Positions 11,752-22,854 are shown, counted from the first letter of the stretch. The stretch is 64,000 nt of DNA from Anoxybacillus flavithermus (GCF_002742685.1 NZ_PEDM01000012.1:1-64000); one strand, 5' to 3'. Notes: generated by a model from the sequence alone, not told the origin. Numbers and translations are program-made.

Positions 11752-12365
11752 AACGAATCACGATGAGGGGACAAACGGTAGAAGAGGCAGTGGAGAAAGC
11801 GTTAGCGCGATTACATGTGTTGAGAGAAGCAGTCGATATTGTTGTTGTGCAACAAGAAAAAAAGCCGTTTCTTGGCTTGTTCGGTGGACAAGAAGCAATC
11901 GTTGAAGTGACGGTAAGTGATCCATTTCATTGCGTTCAATCGTTTTTAAAACAAGTTATCGAACAAATGAATGTCCGCGTCGAGCTTGCTTGTCAAGTGG
12001 AAGGAGAGCGTTTAGTTGTTTTCTTTTCAGGTCCAGATGTTGCGCGGGTAATTGGAAAGCATGGTCAAACGTTGAATGCGTTACAATTATTGGCTCAAGG
12101 AGTGTTAAATCGTTATACGGATCGTCCATTTCGTGTTGTTATTGATGCGGAAGGATATCGAAAACGAAGAGAAGAAACACTTATTCGCTTGGCTAAAAAT
12201 ATGGCAAAAAAAGCGATACAAACGGGAAAAGATATTTCGTTAGAACCGATGAGTGCATGGGAGCGGAAAGTCATTCATACAGCGTTAAGCGACGATGACA
12301 GAATACAAACGTTTTCAGCCGGAACCGAACCGCATCGCCATGTCGTCATTTCACTAAAAAGGTAA
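11748..12365 (+). CDS. jag: RNA-binding protein Jag (KhpB)
   Basis: A 205-aa protein with an N-terminal Jag_N domain ([17 protein letters not shown]), a middle KH domain ([21 protein letters not shown]) and a C-terminal R3H domain ([19 protein letters not shown]). Jag/KhpB binds RNA, partners KhpA in related Firmicutes and influences cell elongation. The start overlaps the spoIIIJ stop. Confidence 0.95.
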   Translation: MKRITMRGQTVEEAVEKALARLHVLREAVDIVVVQQEKKPFLGLFGGQEAIVEVTVSDPFHCVQSFLKQVIEQMNVRVELACQVEGERLVVFFSGPDVARVIGKHGQTLNALQLLAQGVLNRYTDRPFRVVIDAEGYRKRREETLIRLAKNMAKKAIQTGKDISLEPMSAWERKVIHTALSDDDRIQTFSAGTEPHRHVVISLKR

Positions 12366-12367
12366 AC

Positions 12368-12404
12368 ATTCTCTAGGGGGAGTCATTCCTAGAGAATTTT
12401 TTTT
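12368..12404 (+). terminator. Terminator after jag
   Basis: A 10-bp stem (ATTCTCTAGG / CCTAGAGAAT, 10-nt loop) is followed directly by eight T residues: a strong intrinsic terminator. Confidence 0.9.
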
Positions 12405-12431
12405 GTAAATTCAAATGAAGTGTGTATGTTG

Positions 12432-12507
12432 TTATTCACATGTGGATAAGTTAAAATTTATTTGATTAGCATTGTGAATAAAACAGTTATGATATAGATG
12501 TGGATAA
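12432..12507. other. DnaA-box cluster upstream of mnmE
   Basis: Four boxes lie within 76 bp: TTATTCACA (12432-12440), TGTGGATAA (12441-12449, abutting it), TGTGAATAA (12473-12481) and TGTGGATAA (12499-12507). They lie in the jag-mnmE gap, outside the main origin. From memory, B. subtilis also has a DnaA-binding cluster in this gap. Likely roles are DnaA titration or transcriptional control of mnmE. Confidence 0.8.
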
Positions 12508-12534
12508 TTTCGTTTAGGAAAGAAGGTGAATAGC

Positions 12535-13920
12535 GTGGAGTTTGATACAATTGCAGCGATCTCGACCCCGATGGGTGAAGGGGCGATTGCTATTGTCCGT
12601 TTAAGCGGGGATGAAGCGATAAAAATTGTTGACCAACTGTTTGTCGGTGTTGGGGGAAAGAAGCTAAAAGACGTCCCATCTCACACGATCCATTATGGGC
12701 ATATTGTGCATCCGGAGACAAAAGAAACAGTTGAAGAAGTGATGGTAACAGTAATGAGAGCTCCAAAAACGTTTACACGTGAAGATGTTGTTGAAATTAA
12801 TTGCCATGGAGGTCTCGTTTCTGTTAACCGTGTTCTTCAGCTTGTGTTAGCATATGGAGCCCGTCTAGCACAACCTGGAGAATTTACTAAAAGAGCTTTT
12901 TTAAATGGACGTATCGATTTATCTCAGGCGGAAGCAGTGATGGATCTCATTCGCGCCAAAACGGATCGTGCCATGGCTGTTGCGTTGAATCAAATGGAAG
13001 GTCGTTTATCGAAACTGATTCGTCGCTTACGCCAAACGATTTTAGAAACGTTGGCACATGTCGAAGTAAATATTGACTATCCAGAATATGACGATGTCGA
13101 AGAAATGACGCATCGGCTGTTGCTGGAGAAGGCAACGGAAGTGAAAAATGAAATCGAACGATTATTACAAACCGCACAACAAGGAAAAGTGTTACGAGAC
13201 GGATTAGCGACAGTCATTGTCGGCCGTCCAAACGTTGGAAAATCATCGCTATTAAACAGCCTAGCTCATGAAAATCGAGCCATTGTCACTGACATCCCAG
13301 GTACAACGAGAGATGTCATTGAGGAGTACGTCAACGTTCGAGGTGTGCCGCTCCGTCTATTAGATACGGCAGGCATTCGTGAAACAGAAGACATTGTCGA
13401 ACGTATTGGGGTCGAACGATCACGGAAAGTGTTAAAAGAGGCAGACTTAATTTTACTCGTACTTAACTACAATGAGCCGTTAACGCCAGAAGATGAGCAA
13501 CTGTTTGAGGTTGTTAAAGGAATGGACGTCATTGTTATTGTTAATAAAACGGACTTACCGAAGCGAATCGATATGGACCGAGTGAAGCAATTGGCACAGG
13601 GCTCACCAATTATTACGACATCGCTTTTAGAAGAAAGAGGAATCGACCAACTCGAAGAGGCGATTGCTTCATTGTTTTTCAGTGGCGATGTAGAGGCGCG
13701 CGATTTAACATATGTATCAAACTCGCGCCATATTGCGTTATTGACGCAAGCGAAAAAAGCGATTGAAGAAGCGATTGACGGCATTGAAGCAAGTATGCCA
13801 ATTGATATCGTGCAAATTGATTTAACGAGAGCGTGGGAATTGTTAGGTGAAATCGTTGGAGATACGGTACACGAAAGTTTAATTGATCAGCTGTTTGCAC
13901 AATTTTGTTTAGGGAAATAA
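12535..13920 (+). CDS. mnmE: tRNA-modification GTPase MnmE
   Basis: A 461-aa tetrahydrofolate-binding GTPase that, with MnmG, makes carboxymethylaminomethyl-uridine at tRNA wobble position 34. The N-terminal domain begins [16 protein letters not shown]. The G domain has [13 protein letters not shown] and NKTD. The C-terminus is the catalytic FCLGK (Cys-x-Gly-Lys). I chose the GTG at 12535, placed behind AGAAGGTG, over the upstream in-frame GTG at 12526 that overlaps the Shine-Dalgarno. It is followed by mnmG after 11 nt. Confidence 0.96.
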   Translation: MEFDTIAAISTPMGEGAIAIVRLSGDEAIKIVDQLFVGVGGKKLKDVPSHTIHYGHIVHPETKETVEEVMVTVMRAPKTFTREDVVEINCHGGLVSVNRVLQLVLAYGARLAQPGEFTKRAFLNGRIDLSQAEAVMDLIRAKTDRAMAVALNQMEGRLSKLIRRLRQTILETLAHVEVNIDYPEYDDVEEMTHRLLLEKATEVKNEIERLLQTAQQGKVLRDGLATVIVGRPNVGKSSLLNSLAHENRAIVTDIPGTTRDVIEEYVNVRGVPLRLLDTAGIRETEDIVERIGVERSRKVLKEADLILLVLNYNEPLTPEDEQLFEVVKGMDVIVIVNKTDLPKRIDMDRVKQLAQGSPIITTSLLEERGIDQLEEAIASLFFSGDVEARDLTYVSNSRHIALLTQAKKAIEEAIDGIEASMPIDIVQIDLTRAWELLGEIVGDTVHESLIDQLFAQFCLGK

Positions 13921-13931
13921 GGAGGGTATTT

Positions 13932-15821
13932 ATGCATTACGAGGCAGGATCTTATGATGTCATCGTCGTCGGAGCCGGTCATGCTGGATGTGAAGCGGCG
14001 CTTGCTGCTGCGCGCATGGGTGCAAGTACGCTAGTGATTACGCTCAATCTCGATATGATTGCTTTTATGCCATGTAATCCATCTATCGGTGGACCTGCGA
14101 AAGGGATCGTCGTTCGGGAAATTGACGCGTTAGGCGGGGAAATGGGGAAAAATATAGACAAAACGCATATTCAAATGCGTATGTTGAATACAGGAAAAGG
14201 ACCTGCAGTGCGAGCGTTGCGTGCACAAGCAGATAAATTTTTATATCAACAAGAGATGAAAAAAACGTTAGAAAACCAAGAGAATTTAACATTACTACAA
14301 GGGAAAGTAGAAAAATTGATCGTAGAAGACGGCGTATGTAAAGGTGTCATTACGCATACGGGTGCTCATTATTATGCAAAAGCTGTTGTTATTACGACAG
14401 GAACGTTTTTACGTGGTGAAATCATCATCGGGGACATAAAATATTCAAGCGGTCCAAACAATCAACAGCCATCGATTAAGCTTTCAGAGCATCTAGAGGA
14501 GCTCGGGTTTGAACTTGTTCGTTTTAAAACAGGAACACCACCGCGCGTGAATAGTCATACGATTGATTACAGCAAAACAGAGATTCAGCCGGGGGATGAC
14601 GTGCCACGAGCGTTCTCATATGAAACGAAGGAATATATTACCGATCAACTTCCTTGTTGGCTCACTTATACGACAGAGGAAACGCACCGAATCATCGATG
14701 AAAATTTACATTTGTCACCGATGTATTCAGGAATGATTAAAGGGACAGGCCCGCGTTATTGCCCATCAATTGAAGATAAAATCGTTCGCTTCCATGATAA
14801 ACCACGTCATCAAATTTTCCTTGAACCAGAAGGAAGACATACGCAAGAAGTGTATGTACAAGGTTTATCGACAAGTTTGCCGGAGCATATTCAACGTCAA
14901 ATGCTAGCGACAATACCTGGATTAGAAAGGGCACAGCTCATGCGTGCTGGTTATGCGATCGAGTATGATGCCATCGTTCCAACGCAACTATGGCCAACGT
15001 TAGAAACAAAAGTCGTTCAACGATTATACACAGCAGGACAAATTAACGGAACATCTGGGTATGAAGAGGCAGCTGGTCAAGGGCTCATTGCTGGCATCAA
15101 TGCGGCATGTAAAGCGCTTGGAAAAGAGGAGTTAATTTTAAGTCGTTCCGAAGCATATATTGGCGTTTTAATTGACGACCTTGTGACAAAAGGGACGAAC
15201 GAGCCATATCGCTTGTTAACATCGCGTGCAGAATATCGTCTTTTATTACGTCACGACAATGCCGATTTACGTTTAACGGAAATTGGCTACAAAATCGGTT
15301 TAATTTCACAAGAGCGATATGAGAAGTTTGTCGCAAAGAAAGAAGCGATCGAAGTGGAAAAGAAACGCTTAAAATCTTACATCATTAAGCCAACCCCACA
15401 AGTACAACAACTTATTCGAAATGTTGGAGGAAGTGAATTAAAAGACGGTATTCGAGCTGCTGACTTGTTAAAGCGTCCGGAAATGACGTATGAGCACATT
15501 CAAATGATTGCACCATCGGAACAACCGATTGATCCTGAAGTAGCAGAACAAGTAGAAATTCAAATTAAATACGAAGGATACATTGAAAAATCGCTACAAC
15601 AAGTTGAAAAATTAAAGAAAATGGAAAACAAAAAAATTCCAGAAGACATTGATTACGATGCGATTACAGGATTGGCGACAGAGGCGCGTCAAAAACTAAA
15701 ACAAGTTCGTCCGCTTTCCATTGCACAAGCGTCACGCATTTCGGGAGTCAATCCGGCAGACATTTCGATTTTATTAGTGTATTTAGAGCAGGGAAAAATC
15801 GCACGTGTGTCAAATGAATAA
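13932..15821 (+). CDS. mnmG: tRNA uridine-5-carboxymethylaminomethyl enzyme MnmG
   Basis: A 629-aa FAD-dependent partner of MnmE (GidA). The N-terminal Rossmann FAD motif is [21 protein letters not shown]. Family stretches include [12 protein letters not shown] and GTPPRV. The helical C-terminal domain contacts MnmE and tRNA. The ATG at 13932 follows AAGGAGGGTATTT; the longer in-frame extension upstream overlaps the mnmE stop and lacks a Shine-Dalgarno. Confidence 0.97.
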   Translation: MHYEAGSYDVIVVGAGHAGCEAALAAARMGASTLVITLNLDMIAFMPCNPSIGGPAKGIVVREIDALGGEMGKNIDKTHIQMRMLNTGKGPAVRALRAQADKFLYQQEMKKTLENQENLTLLQGKVEKLIVEDGVCKGVITHTGAHYYAKAVVITTGTFLRGEIIIGDIKYSSGPNNQQPSIKLSEHLEELGFELVRFKTGTPPRVNSHTIDYSKTEIQPGDDVPRAFSYETKEYITDQLPCWLTYTTEETHRIIDENLHLSPMYSGMIKGTGPRYCPSIEDKIVRFHDKPRHQIFLEPEGRHTQEVYVQGLSTSLPEHIQRQMLATIPGLERAQLMRAGYAIEYDAIVPTQLWPTLETKVVQRLYTAGQINGTSGYEEAAGQGLIAGINAACKALGKEELILSRSEAYIGVLIDDLVTKGTNEPYRLLTSRAEYRLLLRHDNADLRLTEIGYKIGLISQERYEKFVAKKEAIEVEKKRLKSYIIKPTPQVQQLIRNVGGSELKDGIRAADLLKRPEMTYEHIQMIAPSEQPIDPEVAEQVEIQIKYEGYIEKSLQQVEKLKKMENKKIPEDIDYDAITGLATEARQKLKQVRPLSIAQASRISGVNPADISILLVYLEQGKIARVSNE

Positions 15822-15831
15822 AGAGGGATGA

Positions 15832-16548
15832 ATGATGGATGTAAACGTATTTCAACAAATGTTAGAGGAGAAAGGAATTTCACTTTCTCCTCAACAACTT
15901 ACTCAATTTGAAACATATTATCACTTACTTGTTGAATGGAACGAGAAAATGAATTTAACAGCGATCACAGACAAAGAAGGCGTATACTTGAAGCATTTTT
16001 TTGATTCCATTACACCTGCTTTTTATTTCGATTTCTCGCCACCCTTATCTATTTGCGATGTTGGAGCAGGGGCTGGTTTTCCAAGCATACCATTAAAAAT
16101 TTGCTTTCCTCACTTACATGTATCAATTGTTGATTCATTACAAAAACGAATTACGTTTCTGAATCATTTAGCGGCACAACTCGGGCTTGAAGGAGTAGCT
16201 TTTTATCATGATCGCGCGGAGACGTTTGGACAAAAAAACGTTCGTGAGACGTTTGACGTCGTCATGGCTCGTGCTGTTGCACGTTTATCTGTCTTAAGTG
16301 AGCTTTGCTTGCCACTTGTGAAAGCGGGAGGCACGTTTATTGCGATGAAAGGTGCATCAGCGCAGGAAGAGCTTGAACAAGGAAAAACGGCTATTCGTGT
16401 GCTAGGTGGAGAAGTGGCGAAAGTTGAAAAATTTTTATTGCCGATTGAAGAAAGTGAACGAGCAATCGTTTTTGTTGAGAAGAGAAGAAAAACACCGAAG
16501 AAATATCCACGCAAACCAGGGGTACCAAACAAACTTCCGATTGAATGA
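15832..16548 (+). CDS. rsmG: 16S rRNA m7G527 methyltransferase RsmG
   Basis: A 238-aa SAM-dependent methyltransferase that modifies G527 of 16S rRNA. The SAM motif is [16 protein letters not shown], and HDRAETFGQ and [20 protein letters not shown] are family blocks. The C-terminal [17 protein letters not shown] matches B. subtilis RsmG. Two adjacent ATGs (15832, 15835) share one Shine-Dalgarno. Loss of this gene gives low-level streptomycin resistance in other bacteria. Confidence 0.96.
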   Translation: MMDVNVFQQMLEEKGISLSPQQLTQFETYYHLLVEWNEKMNLTAITDKEGVYLKHFFDSITPAFYFDFSPPLSICDVGAGAGFPSIPLKICFPHLHVSIVDSLQKRITFLNHLAAQLGLEGVAFYHDRAETFGQKNVRETFDVVMARAVARLSVLSELCLPLVKAGGTFIAMKGASAQEELEQGKTAIRVLGGEVAKVEKFLLPIEESERAIVFVEKRRKTPKKYPRKPGVPNKLPIE

Positions 16549-16583
16549 ATGTTTTGAGTTCTCAAAGGTGGTGTCAGGGGGAA

Positions 16584-17435
16584 ATGAAGCATCCTTTTTC
16601 GCGATTTTTCAGCTTTGGTGAAAAAGAGCAAGAAGAAATTGTCATACCGAATGAAGAAATAAAACGAATCGCCATTTCACAAATTGTTCCAAATCGTTTT
16701 CAGCCGCGAACCATTTTTATTGAAGATAAAATTGACGAACTTGCTCAAACGATTCGAACACATGGAATGATTCAACCGATTGTCGTTCGAGAATGCGAAG
16801 ATGGGAAGTTCGAAATTATTGCTGGGGAACGAAGATGGCGAGCAGCACAAAAACTCGGCTGGACGGATATACCTGCCATTATTAAAAATTTGAATGATAC
16901 GGAAACAGCTTCTGTTGCTTTAATTGAAAACTTACAGCGGGAAGAGCTAACTCCAATTGAAGAAGCGATCGCCTATGCCCGTTTGCTAGAATTGCATAAT
17001 TTGACGCAAGAAGCGTTAGCACAGCGACTTGGAAAAGGACAGTCAACGATTGCCAACAAACTTCGTTTATTAAAACTGCCCCAAGAAGTACAAGACGCAT
17101 TGTTACAACGTCAAATTACAGAACGCCATGCGCGCGCTTTAATTGTGCTAAAAGATTACGATAAACAGCTGAAATTGCTTGAAGAAATTGTCCAAAAGCA
17201 ACTCAACGTGAAACAGACAGAAGATCGAGTTGCGAAAATGTTAGAAGAAAACGACGGTGGAAAGCGCCCGAAGCCGAAACGAAAATCGTTAAGCAAAGAC
17301 ATGCGTATTGCTGTCAATACGATTCGACAATCATTGACGATGGTTGCTGATAGTGGTGTCGCGATCGATTCAGAAGAAGAAGAATTTGAAGACTATTATC
17401 AAATTACAATCCGCATCCCGAAGAAACAAAAATAA
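16584..17435 (+). CDS. noc: Nucleoid occlusion protein Noc
   Basis: A 283-aa ParB-family CTP-switch protein that binds its own DNA sites, spreads, and blocks FtsZ ring assembly over the nucleoid. The N-terminal amphipathic membrane-targeting helix [12 protein letters not shown] is diagnostic of Noc rather than Spo0J. ParB motifs follow ([26 protein letters not shown]) with the HTH around [19 protein letters not shown]. The start at 16584 follows CAGGGGGA and reproduces the B. subtilis N-terminus; the upstream extension is not conserved. Confidence 0.95.
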   Translation: MKHPFSRFFSFGEKEQEEIVIPNEEIKRIAISQIVPNRFQPRTIFIEDKIDELAQTIRTHGMIQPIVVRECEDGKFEIIAGERRWRAAQKLGWTDIPAIIKNLNDTETASVALIENLQREELTPIEEAIAYARLLELHNLTQEALAQRLGKGQSTIANKLRLLKLPQEVQDALLQRQITERHARALIVLKDYDKQLKLLEEIVQKQLNVKQTEDRVAKMLEENDGGKRPKPKRKSLSKDMRIAVNTIRQSLTMVADSGVAIDSEEEEFEDYYQITIRIPKKQK

Positions 17436-17437
17436 CA

Positions 17438-17474
17438 CCTCATCCAAAATGAAGATGAGGTTTTCTTTTTGTAT
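17438..17474 (+). terminator. Terminator after noc
   Basis: The stem CCTCATC / GATGAGG has a 9-nt loop and is followed by TTTTCTTTTTG. It separates noc from the soj-spo0J operon. Confidence 0.85.
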
Positions 17475-17536
17475 ATGAAAATATTGAAAAATTCATGATA
17501 CAATAAAAGTATTATAGGTAAAGGATGGGGAGCGTT

Positions 17537-18298
17537 GTGGGTAAAATTATTGCGATTGCCAACCAAAAAGGCGGTGTTGGCAAAACGACAACAGCCGTAA
17601 ACTTATCGGCTTGTTTAGCACATATGGGAAAAAAGACGTTACTTGTCGATATCGACCCGCAAGGAAATGCGACGAGTGGCATTGGTGTAGAAAAATATGA
17701 AATTGAACAATGCGCATACGACTTGTTAGTTGAGGAAGTAGATGTGCGTCAAGTCATTCGCCCGACAAATATCGAGCGGTTGCATATTATTCCCGCTACT
17801 ATTCAATTAGCTGGTGCCGAAATTGAACTTGTTCCGATTGTTTCAAGGGAAGTGCGCCTACAAAAAGCGTTAAGCCCAATCAAAGATGTGTATGATTTTA
17901 TTATTATTGACTGTCCGCCATCGCTTGGATTGCTAACGATTAATGCTCTAACTTCAGCAGATACAGTGTTAATCCCTGTTCAATGTGAATATTACGCATT
18001 GGAAGGACTTAGTCAATTATTAAATACAATTCGTCTCGTACAAAAACATTTAAATTCAAATTTACGCATCGAAGGTGTGTTGCTGACAATGTTTGATGCA
18101 CGCACAAATCTTGGTATTCAAGTCATTCAAGAAGTGAAAAAGTATTTTCGTGAAAAAGTGTATGAAACGATTATACCACGCAATGTTCGGTTAAGTGAGG
18201 CGCCAAGTCATGGGAAGCCAATTATTTTGTACGATGCGAAATCGCGGGGAGCGGAAGTATACGCAGATTTTGCGAAAGAGGTGATCGCGAATGGCTAA
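17537..18298 (+). CDS. soj: Chromosome partitioning ATPase Soj (ParA)
   Basis: A 253-aa ParA ATPase. The deviant Walker A is [14 protein letters not shown], Walker A' is [14 protein letters not shown], and Walker B is [11 protein letters not shown]. Soj regulates DnaA at oriC and works with Spo0J and parS in origin segregation. GTG at 17537 after GGATGGGGAGCG gives the B. subtilis N-terminus (MGKIIAI); an in-frame ATG 12 nt upstream is part of the Shine-Dalgarno region. It overlaps spo0J by 8 nt. Confidence 0.96.
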   Translation: MGKIIAIANQKGGVGKTTTAVNLSACLAHMGKKTLLVDIDPQGNATSGIGVEKYEIEQCAYDLLVEEVDVRQVIRPTNIERLHIIPATIQLAGAEIELVPIVSREVRLQKALSPIKDVYDFIIIDCPPSLGLLTINALTSADTVLIPVQCEYYALEGLSQLLNTIRLVQKHLNSNLRIEGVLLTMFDARTNLGIQVIQEVKKYFREKVYETIIPRNVRLSEAPSHGKPIILYDAKSRGAEVYADFAKEVIANG

Positions 18299-19154
18299 AG
18301 GGCTCGGGAAAGGCATTCACGCTCTTTTTACTAACTTGGAAGCAGAAAAAGGGGAAACGGTTCAAGAAATTGATATTCAACAACTTCGTCCTAATCCATA
18401 TCAACCACGTAAAACATTTCATGAACAGGCGTTAGAAGAATTAAAGCAATCCATTATGGAACACGGGATCGTCCAGCCACTTATCGTTCGTCAAACAATT
18501 AAAGGTTATGAAATTGTCGTAGGTGAACGTCGTTTTCGAGCGGCACAATTAGCAGGATTGAAAACGGTCCCAGCCGTTGTACGTGAACTTTCGGATGAAA
18601 AAATGATGGAAATTGCATTGCTTGAAAATTTACAGCGTGAAGATTTAAATCCGATTGAGGAGGCGACAGCATATCAGTTGTTGCTTACAAAATGCAAATT
18701 AACGCAAGAAGAGCTAGCAAAACGATTAGGAAAGAGCCGTCCGCATATTGCCAACCATCTTCGTCTTCTTTCACTTCCAAGTGATGTGCAACAGATGATT
18801 GAAGAAGGTACATTATCGATGGGGCACGGTCGAGCATTACTTTCCTTAAAAAACAAGCAGAAACTTTCAGCGGTTATTCAACGAGTTATTCAACAATCGC
18901 TCAATGTTCGTCAACTTGAGGCGCTCATTCAACAACTGAACGAAAATGTTTCACGTGAAACACCGAAAAAGAAAGAAGAGAAAAATATATTTTTAACGCA
19001 AAGCGAAGCGTTATTACGCGAGCGGTTAGGAACGTCCGTATCCATTAAAAAACATCGAAAAAAAGGAAAAATTGAAATCGAATTTTTTTCAGAAGAAGAT
19101 TTGACACGTATTTTGCAATTGCTACATGCATACGATGAATCTATTGAAGGATGA
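18291..19154 (+). CDS. spo0J: Chromosome partitioning protein Spo0J (ParB)
   Basis: A 287-aa ParB CTPase clamp that loads at parS, spreads, and recruits SMC condensin to the origin. The N-terminus [13 protein letters not shown] is the Soj-stimulating peptide. The CTP-binding/ParB box reads [13 protein letters not shown] and [14 protein letters not shown]. The HTH is [24 protein letters not shown]-terminal dimerisation domain ends the protein. A perfect parS lies inside its own coding sequence, as in B. subtilis. Confidence 0.97.
   Translation: MAKGLGKGIHALFTNLEAEKGETVQEIDIQQLRPNPYQPRKTFHEQALEELKQSIMEHGIVQPLIVRQTIKGYEIVVGERRFRAAQLAGLKTVPAVVRELSDEKMMEIALLENLQREDLNPIEEATAYQLLLTKCKLTQEELAKRLGKSRPHIANHLRLLSLPSDVQQMIEEGTLSMGHGRALLSLKNKQKLSAVIQRVIQQSLNVRQLEALIQQLNENVSRETPKKKEEKNIFLTQSEALLRERLGTSVSIKKHRKKGKIEIEFFSEEDLTRILQLLHAYDESIEG
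18947..18962. other. parS site within spo0J
   Basis: The 16-bp palindrome TGTTTCACGTGAAACA is an exact match to the Bacillus parS consensus, encoding part of Spo0J itself. It is the Spo0J (ParB) loading site nearest the origin, about 9 kb from it. Confidence 0.97.
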
Positions 19155-19171
19155 ATAGGATGTGACACACG

Positions 19172-19879
19172 TTGGCTTTACTCGGTACGATTGTTAACGG
19201 CATATGCATTATTATTGGCGCTCTGTTAGGTGCTGTGTTTCGACATATTCCTGAGCGCATAAAATCGACGGTTATGAACGGGATTGGGCTTTCCGTTGTT
19301 GTTCTTGGTGTAAAGATGGGGTTAGAAAGCGATCAGTTTTTAGTCGTTATTATTAGTTTAGTTGTCGGCGGAGTATTGGGGGAAATATGGGATATTGAAG
19401 AGAAGCTTGAAAGGCTAGGAAAATGGGTGGAAAGACGAGTAGGATATGGCGCAGAAGGGGCGATTTCTAAAGGATTTGTGAGTGCTACACTTCTGTTTGT
19501 CGTCGGTTCGATGGCCATTGTCGGTGCACTACATAGCGGATTAAGAGGCGATCATCTCGTACTATATACAAAATCGATTTTAGATGGTTTTGCGAGCATC
19601 ATCTTAACCGCTACGTTTGGCATCGGCGTTATTTTTTCCGCTATTCCTGTTGTTGTTTATCAAGGATCCATCGCCTTAATGGCTACGCAAATCGATCGAT
19701 TCATTCCACCGAGCGCCCTTGAGGCATTTATTGCTGAATCGACGGCGACAGGCGGAATTTTAATAGTTGCGATTGGATTGAACATGTTAAGTCTTACATC
19801 TGTTCGTGTAGCAAACTTATTACCAAGCATTTTAGTAAATGCATTCATCGTTGCTTTTATGCATATGTTATTCGGATAG
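19172..19879 (+). CDS. DUF554-family membrane protein
   Basis: A 235-aa integral membrane protein with about six or seven hydrophobic helices and the DUF554 signature (LLGTIVNGICIIIGALLG; MNGIGLSVVVLGVKMGL). It resembles B. subtilis YdfK/YqgA-type proteins of unknown transport role. It starts with TTG at 19172, 17 nt after the spo0J stop, with a GGATG-type Shine-Dalgarno. Its 3' end overlaps the convergent yyaC gene by 12 nt. Function unknown. Confidence 0.85.
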   Translation: MALLGTIVNGICIIIGALLGAVFRHIPERIKSTVMNGIGLSVVVLGVKMGLESDQFLVVIISLVVGGVLGEIWDIEEKLERLGKWVERRVGYGAEGAISKGFVSATLLFVVGSMAIVGALHSGLRGDHLVLYTKSILDGFASIILTATFGIGVIFSAIPVVVYQGSIALMATQIDRFIPPSALEAFIAESTATGGILIVAIGLNMLSLTSVRVANLLPSILVNAFIVAFMHMLFG

Positions 19880-20458
19880 TTTATACTTCAGTTCGTTTGT
19901 TTGCAATGATGCAAGCCGCTGGCGTTTTTTCAGTTGTATGCCAGCTTCATAAATACCTGTGGCGATCGTTTCCGCCATACTCATTACTAGATGAAGTCTT
20001 GTGTTTTGTAATACGAAAAATTCCATAAATCCGCTCACATTGACAATACCAGTAATGTGAGCATCGCCGACAGAAGGGAGATTTTTATTGACAGCGGCAC
20101 CTGGTTTTAATGGGCCCTTTTCAATTGTAACCATCCCGATGTTTTTCACACGGCCAAGGCAAGCATCGACAGCGATGATAAATGCGTGCTTATGTTGTTG
20201 GTGAATGTCTTTTAGTCTATCTTCTAAATTAACGGCATGAATCGGATCTTTTAACGTTCCATACACATAAAAAGGTAATGTCCCTTTTTGTTCAAGCATC
20301 GTACCAACAAGTGGACCGAGTGCATCGCCAGTCGAACGATCCGTGCCGATACAAATGATGACGATTGGGATATGTGTGGAAGTTGGAAGTAAATATAAAA
20401 GTGATGATGCAAGTTGGGATGTTGCATTTGGTTCGTCGTAAAAAAATTTGTTTTGCAT
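19868..20458 (-). CDS. yyaC: Spore protease-like protein YyaC (DUF1256)
   Basis: A 196-aa member of the DUF1256/YyaC family, distantly related to the GPR spore protease fold. Characteristic segments are IICIGTDRSTGDALGPLVG and VDACLGRVKNIGMVTIEKGPLKPGAAVNK. It sits near spo0J in B. subtilis too and is linked to sporulation. It is the only leftward gene in this stretch and faces the DUF554 gene. Confidence 0.9.
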   Translation of the reverse strand: MQNKFFYDEPNATSQLASSLLYLLPTSTHIPIVIICIGTDRSTGDALGPLVGTMLEQKGTLPFYVYGTLKDPIHAVNLEDRLKDIHQQHKHAFIIAVDACLGRVKNIGMVTIEKGPLKPGAAVNKNLPSVGDAHITGIVNVSGFMEFFVLQNTRLHLVMSMAETIATGIYEAGIQLKKRQRLASLQTNELKYKLSE

Positions 20459-20639
20459 ATATCCGTTCCCTCCTCCGATTAAATAGCGTGGTAACAGTAT
20501 ACGGAAAAATGTGAATATATATACATTTAGCTATACAGAAAGTTCACGTGCTACAAATGTAAACAAAATACTGTTACAATAACTTATGCGTAAAAGGAGA
20601 AGCTTGTATAGGTAGTTTTGCTACAATGGAGGTGGTTGG

Positions 20640-21515
20640 ATGGAGCAAATAAAAAAAATATATGTCCGTATTGTTGAACAAATGGTAGAAGGTGACTGGC
20701 TCGTTACAATAGGTGCTAGTTTGTTTAAAATCGTGGGCGTTATTTTATTCGCGTCGATTTTATTAAAAATCGCTAAGTTGACGATTACGAAGTTTTTTGC
20801 TGTTCGACAAAAAGCACCGATTCGGTTATCAGAACGAAGAGAAGCAACGTTAATGCGGTTGCTGAACAATATGGCTACGTATACTATTTACTTTATTGCT
20901 TTTATGATGATTTTAGACGCTGTAGGTGTCGATATTCGCGCGATTTTAGCGGGGGCTGGAATCGTTGGATTAGCAGTCGGATTTGGGGCACAAAATCTTG
21001 TCCGCGATATCATCACAGGATTTTTTATTATCCTTGAAGATCAGTTTGCCGTTGGAGATTATGTACGCATCGGGACATTTGAAGGACACGTTGAAGAAAT
21101 CGGATTGCGCACGACGAAGTTGAAAAGTTTTACGGGTGAAGTGCACATTTTACCGAATGGAACGATTACACAAGTAACGAACTTTTCTTTGAATAATAGT
21201 GTGGCGGTCGTTGATGTAAGTATTGCCTATGAAGGCGATCTAGAGAAGGCGGAAGCTGTCATTCGCGAAGTGTTAGAAGAAATGCCAAGTAAGTATGAAG
21301 ACATTGTCAGTCCACCGGAATTACTAGGAGTACAAAACTTAGGGCCGTCTGAAGTCGTCATGCGGATTACGTGTGAAACAAAGCCGATGCGCCATTGGCA
21401 TATTGCACGTGCGTTGCGAAAAGAGATTAAGCTCCGTTTGGACGAGCGTGGAATTGAAATTCCATTTCCTCGTTTAGTTCTTTATAATCGTGAACAACAA
21501 GCGGAACGTGCTTAA
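20640..21515 (+). CDS. Small-conductance mechanosensitive channel (MscS family)
   Basis: A 291-aa MscS channel. Transmembrane segments lie at about 18-45, 68-90 and 95-115. The pore helix is GIVGLAVGFGAQNLVRDIITGFFIILEDQFAVGDYV, followed by the beta domain (IGLRTTKLKSFTGEVHILPNGTI) and a C-terminal alpha/beta domain. It opens under membrane tension to release solutes during osmotic downshock. It probably heads a short operon with the DUF951 gene and ychF. Confidence 0.95.
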   Translation: MEQIKKIYVRIVEQMVEGDWLVTIGASLFKIVGVILFASILLKIAKLTITKFFAVRQKAPIRLSERREATLMRLLNNMATYTIYFIAFMMILDAVGVDIRAILAGAGIVGLAVGFGAQNLVRDIITGFFIILEDQFAVGDYVRIGTFEGHVEEIGLRTTKLKSFTGEVHILPNGTITQVTNFSLNNSVAVVDVSIAYEGDLEKAEAVIREVLEEMPSKYEDIVSPPELLGVQNLGPSEVVMRITCETKPMRHWHIARALRKEIKLRLDERGIEIPFPRLVLYNREQQAERA

Positions 21516-21538
21516 ACAACGGAAAGGAGTGTGCTATA

Positions 21539-21733
21539 TTGAATAAAGAGTATGGCATGCATGATATCGTCGAAATGAAAAAGGAACATCCTTGCGGTAC
21601 AAATCGCTGGAAAATTATCCGAATGGGCATGGATATTCGGATCAAATGTGAAGGGTGTGGCCATAGCGTATTGCTGCCGCGAAAAGAGTTTGAGAAAAAA
21701 ATGAAAAAAGTGCTCGTAAAGCACGAGGAATAG
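21539..21733 (+). CDS. yyzM: DUF951 small protein (YyzM-like)
   Basis: A 64-aa protein with a KKEHPCGTNRW...CEGCGHSVLLPRKEFEKK pattern, typical of DUF951, a short beta-rich family probably binding nucleic acid or metal through its cysteines. The start is TTG at 21539 behind GGAAAGGAG. It lies between mscS and ychF, its usual neighbourhood. Function unknown. Confidence 0.9.
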   Translation: MNKEYGMHDIVEMKKEHPCGTNRWKIIRMGMDIRIKCEGCGHSVLLPRKEFEKKMKKVLVKHEE

Positions 21734-21753
21734 ACGAAGAGAGGAGTTTCATT

Positions 21754-22854
21754 ATGGGTTTAACAGCAGGAATTGTTGGTCTTCCGAACGTCGGAAAATC
21801 AACGTTATTTAATGCGATTACAAAAGCAGGTGCTGAGTCTGCAAACTATCCGTTTTGTACAATCGAGCCAAACGTTGGCATTGTTGAAGTACCAGATGAG
21901 CGTCTGAAAACGTTGACGAATTTGTTTAATCCGAAACGTACGGTTCCAACTGTATTTGAGTTTACGGATATCGCAGGGATTGTGAAAGGTGCAAGTAAAG
22001 GTGAAGGATTAGGAAATAAGTTTTTATCTCACATCCGTCAAGTTGATGCTATTTGTCAAGTTGTGCGCTGTTTTGCTGACGAAAATATCACACACGTGGC
22101 GGGTAAAGTAGACCCAATTGCCGACATTGAGACGATTAACTTAGAACTTATTTTTGCCGATTTAGAGACGGTAGATAAGCGAATAGATCGCGTTGGAAAA
22201 ATGGCCAAGCAAAAAGATAAAGAAGCAGTATTTGAATATGACATTTTAAGCCGATTAAAAGAAACGTTTGAAGCGGGAAAACCAGCTAGAACGCTTTCAT
22301 TTACGGAAGAAGAAATGAAAGTAGTAAAGCAGTTACATTTATTGACGATCAAGCCAATGTTGTATGTGGCTAACGTTGGAGAAGAAGATTTAACGGACCC
22401 TAATAGTAACGAGTACGTTCAAAAAGTAAAAGCATTTGCCAAAGAAGATAACGCAGAAGTCATTGTTGTTTGTGCCAAAGTGGAGGCGGAGATGGCAGAG
22501 TTAGACGATGAAGAAAAAGAGCTATTTTTACAAGAGCTCGGCATCGAACAATCTGGATTAGATCAACTCATTCGTGCCTCATATAGTTTGCTTGGGCTCG
22601 CTACGTATTTCACAGCGGGTGAACAGGAAGTGCGGGCATGGACGTTCCGAAAAGGAATGAAAGCACCACAATGTGCAGGTATTATTCATTCTGATTTTGA
22701 ACGAGGATTTATTCGTGCAGAAACGGTATCATACGAAGATTTAGTGGCGGCAGGATCGATGGCGGCTGCTCGTGAAGCTGGAAAAGTACGATTGGAAGGC
22801 AAAGATTACGAAGTGCAAGATGGCGATATTATTCATTTCCGTTTTAACGTCTAA
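21754..22854 (+). CDS. ychF: Redox-regulated ATPase YchF / OLA1
   Basis: A 366-aa OBG-family P-loop protein. G1 is GLPNVGKSTLFNAIT, G3 is FTDIAGIVKGAS, and the atypical G4 makes it ATP- rather than GTP-specific. A C-terminal TGS domain (AWTFRKGMKAPQCAGIIHSDFE) completes it. It binds ribosomes and is linked to oxidative-stress responses. The gene is YyaF in B. subtilis and lies immediately upstream of rpsF there too. Confidence 0.97.
   Translation: MGLTAGIVGLPNVGKSTLFNAITKAGAESANYPFCTIEPNVGIVEVPDERLKTLTNLFNPKRTVPTVFEFTDIAGIVKGASKGEGLGNKFLSHIRQVDAICQVVRCFADENITHVAGKVDPIADIETINLELIFADLETVDKRIDRVGKMAKQKDKEAVFEYDILSRLKETFEAGKPARTLSFTEEEMKVVKQLHLLTIKPMLYVANVGEEDLTDPNSNEYVQKVKAFAKEDNAEVIVVCAKVEAEMAELDDEEKELFLQELGIEQSGLDQLIRASYSLLGLATYFTAGEQEVRAWTFRKGMKAPQCAGIIHSDFERGFIRAETVSYEDLVAAGSMAAAREAGKVRLEGKDYEVQDGDIIHFRFNV

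Noticed and set aside
20541-20556. Third parS near AAGTTCACGTGCTACA
   Set aside because: Four or more mismatches to the 16-bp consensus.
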